From assembly GCA_016188575.1 (NCBI GenBank), contig JACPHN010000210.1:1-9307 (forward strand): 9,307 nt of DNA. The letters are read 5' to 3'. This DNA comes from Candidatus Schekmanbacteria bacterium. GTDB lineage: Bacteria > CSSED10-310 > JACPHN01. A model generated the notes under the pieces. The model did not search any database. It had not been told where the DNA came from and worked only from the letters and a program-made list of their open reading frames with translations. The translations under genes and the position numbers were made by a program. Below are positions 8,098-9,307 of the stretch, piece by piece. Positions within the stretch are counted from its first letter, which is position 1; each line of letters starts with the position of its first letter.

Positions 8098-8532
8098 ATG
8101 AGGATTTATCTCGACAACTGCTGCTACAATAGACCCTTTGACGATCAGAGCCAGATCCGGATCCGCCTCGAGGCGGAGGCAAAGCTTTATGTTCAGGATT
8201 CGGTACGCAGAGGTGACCTGGAGCTGGTGTGGTCGTACATTCTCGATTTTGAGAATGAGGCCAATCCATTTGAGGAACGAAGAAGTACTATAATGGAATG
8301 GCGCCAGATCGCGAAGATGGATGTGGAGGAGTCTGGTCATGTTCTGCAAACTGCTCGTGTTCTCCAAAAATCCGGCTTACGTGCTAAGGACGCGTTGCAT
8401 GTATCGTGCGCGATTGCCGCAGGCTGTCAATATTTCATCACCACGTACGATATCATCATAAAGCGTCTTCAAGGCAACGAGGAGATCACAGGCATCGATC
8501 CGATAGGATTTGTTAAGGATACAAGCCAATGA
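8098..8532 (+). CDS. PIN-domain (VapC-like) toxin
   Basis: A 144-residue PIN protein, a family of Mg2+-dependent RNases mostly serving as toxins. The start MRIYLDNCCYNRPFDDQ is typical of one PIN subfamily. The acidic residues expected in the active site are visible: Asp6 (LDN), Glu52 (ILDFENE), Asp98 (KDALH) and Asp118 (TTYD). ATG 8098 is preferred because the family begins MxIYLDN and GGAAG lies at 8089-8093; ATG 8083, preceded by AGGA, would add MDGRP. Its stop overlaps the next start as ATGA, so the two are co-translated. GC content (about 48% in one line counted) is well below that of the Pgl genes, which suggests separate acquisition. Target RNA unknown. Confidence 0.85.
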   Translation: MRIYLDNCCYNRPFDDQSQIRIRLEAEAKLYVQDSVRRGDLELVWSYILDFENEANPFEERRSTIMEWRQIAKMDVEESGHVLQTARVLQKSGLRAKDALHVSCAIAAGCQYFITTYDIIIKRLQGNEEITGIDPIGFVKDTSQ

Positions 8533-8744
8533 TGACGGATACAGAAATCAGGCACATGGGATTGCGGGCGCTCGTCGATGCGCTTGGAACTGTAGAAGCA
8601 GAGCGGTTCGTGAGTCTTATCCAGAGAGAACCGTTTGATTACACCGCGTGGCAACGGCAGCTATGGGACGAGCGCAGCGTTGATGAAATCAGTGCTGCGG
8701 CAATGCGGCGGCGTAGTGGCCCTCGCCCCAAAATTGCGCAATAA
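8529..8744 (+). CDS. Small protein, probable antitoxin partner of the PIN toxin
   Basis: 71 residues (70 if the second of two adjacent ATGs at 8532 is used). The core (TEIRHMGLRALVDALGTVEAERFVSLI, then EPFDYTAWQRQLW and SVDEISAAAMRRR) matches my memory of a small conserved protein found next to PIN toxins of this type, usually taken as the antitoxin. It has no recognised DNA-binding motif. The 4-base ATGA overlap with the PIN gene argues that the two work as a pair. Toxin-first order is the reverse of most vapBC operons. The C-terminal tail (SGPRPKIAQ) may be altered by the nearby rearrangement. The antitoxin role is inferred from position. Confidence 0.65.
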   Translation: MMTDTEIRHMGLRALVDALGTVEAERFVSLIQREPFDYTAWQRQLWDERSVDEISAAAMRRRSGPRPKIAQ

Positions 8745-8765
8745 GCTCACCCTCGAAAGAGGCTT

Positions 8766-8773
8766 CACTTTTC
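8766..8773 (+). repeat. Left target-site duplication CACTTTTC
   Basis: Identical to 8982-8989 and directly abutting the left terminal inverted repeat of the MITE at 8774. Confidence 0.85.
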
Positions 8774-8835
8774 GGCGTCGGCCGAATGTCCGGTTTCGTC
8801 CTTTACACTTCTTCACGCCGCAGGTTCGGCGCGGA

Positions 8836-8857
8836 GGGGCGCGATTCATCGCGCCCC
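8836..8857. repeat. GC-rich hairpin inside the MITE (left)
   Basis: Perfect 10-bp arms GGGGCGCGAT and ATCGCGCCCC around TC. The stem core matches the hairpin at 8920-8939, which sits in the other orientation, as in paired REP-type repeats. No T-run follows, so it is not a standard terminator. Confidence 0.85.
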
Positions 8858-8861
8858 ATTG

Positions 8862-8900
8862 CCGGGCTGGGGATCATCGGGCCGAGAATGATCCGCCCGG
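8862..8900. repeat. Central interrupted inverted repeat inside the MITE
   Basis: CCGGGC (8862-8867) and GGATCAT (8871-8877) pair with ATGATCC (8888-8894) and GCCCGG (8895-8900), leaving a 3-base bulge and a 10-base loop. It lies between the two GCGCGAT hairpins. Confidence 0.75.
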
Positions 8901-8919
8901 ATTACCGGCCACGACGACC

Positions 8920-8939
8920 GGGCGCGATAAATCGCGCCC
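8920..8939. repeat. GC-rich hairpin inside the MITE (right)
   Basis: Perfect 9-bp arms GGGCGCGAT and ATCGCGCCC around AA. Read on the minus strand it is AGGGGCGCGATTTATCGCGC, nearly the same as the left hairpin. Confidence 0.85.
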
Positions 8940-8981
8940 CTGCGTGGCGGCCTCAGGTGTAAAGCACATTCGGCCGACGCC

Positions 8982-8989
8982 CACTTTTC
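8982..8989 (+). repeat. Right target-site duplication CACTTTTC
   Basis: Identical to 8766-8773. Its last base is also the first base of the 43-bp pglX-tail repeat, so the MITE landed at the edge of that remnant. Confidence 0.85.
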
Positions 8990-9031
8990 CGGGACGAGGA
9001 CGAGAACGAGGAGAGTGAGGAGTCATGACCA
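8989..9031 (+). repeat. Second copy of the pglX 3' end / ATPase start repeat
   Basis: Matches 6690-6732 at 39 of 43 positions. The match runs through the stop and the ATGACC start and then ends abruptly, where the two ATPase genes diverge. Confidence 0.85.
8990..9028 (+). pseudogene. C-terminal remnant of a second pglX gene
   Basis: The frame reads RDEDENEESEES and stops, against RDEDENEEGEAS at the end of the intact pglX. Reading frame, stop codon and the ATGA overlap with the next ATPase gene are all kept, so this is a true gene end and not a random sequence match. With the MITE and one target copy removed, the frame would continue upstream as SKEASLF, against AKRAAAI in pglX, with 11 of 20 bases alike; this extension is weak. 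The rest of this pglX copy is absent. Confidence 0.6.
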
Positions 9032-9213
9032 GAACCATAGCTCCCCTGCATTCGGTGAGAATTCAGAACTTCAGAGGCATCCGCGATCTCACCCTGAAGC
9101 TTCATCCCCGGGTCACCGTTCTATTCGGGATAAATGCCTCTGGAAAGACGTCTATTCTGGACGCGATCTTCAACGCTGGCGAAAAACGACCGGGGTGTGC
9201 CGGCGAAAAGTAG
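9025..9213 (+). pseudogene. Truncated second AAA ATPase (RecF/AAA_23-like N-terminus)
   Basis: 62 codons. The first 46 or so are a standard SMC/RecF-like ATPase start: SVRIQNFRGIRDLTLKL, then Walker A GINASGKTS at 35-43 and ILDAI. After that the sequence (FNAGEKRPGCAGEK) no longer looks like the family and stops, so at least 300 residues with Walker B are missing. The gene differs from the intact ATPase at 6726 (different residues around Walker A) but begins in the same way, with ATGACC overlapping a pglX stop and GAGG just upstream. Truncation coincides with the possible insertion-sequence end beginning near 9190. No ATPase function is expected from this product. Confidence 0.7.
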
Positions 9214-9307
9214 GCCAGACGGGGCGTGGCAGTTGGGTGGGTATGGCCGGGAGCAAGTAGGCCTGTGGTGGCTTGATCCGTGAACCGACGGCCGGGGATA
9301 TCGGTCA
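9196..9307. mobile_element. Possible end of an insertion sequence (IS21-like?)
   Basis: Family similarity of the ATPase is lost just before this stretch. It contains AAGTAGGCC twice as a direct repeat (9208-9216 and 9255-9263), like the multiple transposase-binding repeats at IS21-family ends, and GCCGGCGAAAAGTAGGCC resembles such termini from memory. No transposase frame is visible before the window ends and the other end cannot be seen, so both the boundary and the family are uncertain. Confidence 0.28.

Larger units (their letters stand above)
8774..8981. mobile_element. 208-bp MITE with 16-bp perfect terminal inverted repeats
   Basis: The ends are GGCGTCGGCCGAATGT (8774-8789) and its exact reverse complement ACATTCGGCCGACGCC (8966-8981). 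Homology between the arms continues inward: CTTTACAC (8801-8808) pairs with GTGTAAAG (8957-8964). A perfect 8-bp direct repeat CACTTTTC touches both ends. The element has no transposase gene, so it is non-autonomous and needs a related insertion sequence elsewhere in the genome. Inside are three hairpins, two with nearly the same GCGCGAT stems in opposite orientation. An 8-bp duplication fits several IS families; I cannot name the parent. It fills nearly all of the gene-free stretch 8745-9024. Confidence 0.8.

Noticed and set aside
8836-8939. CRISPR-like or terminator structure from the repeated GCGCGAT hairpins
   Set aside because: Only two copies, in opposite orientation, within one inverted-repeat element and with no T-run; they belong to the MITE.
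8635-9018. 127-codon plus-strand frame running from the antitoxin gene through the MITE
   Set aside because: Most of it translates the MITE hairpins (RFIAPH, RDKSRP), a known source of false gene calls; it overlaps the better-supported small gene in another frame.
9015-9260. 81-codon plus-strand frame overlapping the truncated second ATPase
   Set aside because: It has no motif, while the frame beginning at 9025 shows a clear Walker A; this one is its shadow.

Overview
The window is GC-rich and almost fully coding on the + strand. It carries part of a BREX type 2 (Pgl-type) phage-defence operon followed by a worn accessory region. The phylum cannot be read from the sequence. High GC, GC-rich hairpin repeats and a Pgl system fit an environmental high-GC bacterium.

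Layout. (1) Bases 1-3112: most of a PglW serine/threonine kinase, cut by the left edge. It holds the C-terminal part of a first, degenerate kinase domain, a complete second kinase domain, two helix-hairpin-helix-like segments and a sigma-region-4-like segment. (2) Bases 3119-6729: PglX, the adenine-specific DNA methyltransferase, split into a 191-residue and a 1012-residue reading frame. The split lies on three perfect tandem copies of GGTGAAA. One copy would give a single protein of about 1198 residues. Two copies would be a frameshift. The three copies present make a stop/start overlap (GTGA) preceded by AAAGG. (3) Bases 6726-8029: an RecF/OLD-like AAA ATPase, coupled to pglX by an ATGA overlap, then what looks like an internally deleted DUF4276 (probably Toprim-like) partner. 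(4) Bases 8098-8744: a PIN-domain toxin and a small probable antitoxin, of lower GC and possibly with their own promoter. (5) Bases 8766-8989: a 208-bp non-autonomous element with 16-bp perfect terminal inverted repeats and an 8-bp perfect target duplication (a MITE). (6) Bases 8990-9307: a second copy of the last codons of a pglX gene, ATGA-coupled to the start of a different AAA ATPase that breaks off after its Walker A motif, followed by sequence that may be the end of an insertion sequence.

How it works together. By family knowledge, PglX modifies host DNA and takes part in phage restriction, PglW is its kinase partner, and PglY, PglZ and other components must lie outside the window. PglX of Streptomyces coelicolor is phase-variable through a G-tract, so a heptanucleotide switch inside this pglX is plausible and is the main discovery candidate. 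The two pglX tails, each ATGA-fused to a different ATPase gene, suggest that the position just after pglX is a docking site where accessory defence cassettes are exchanged.
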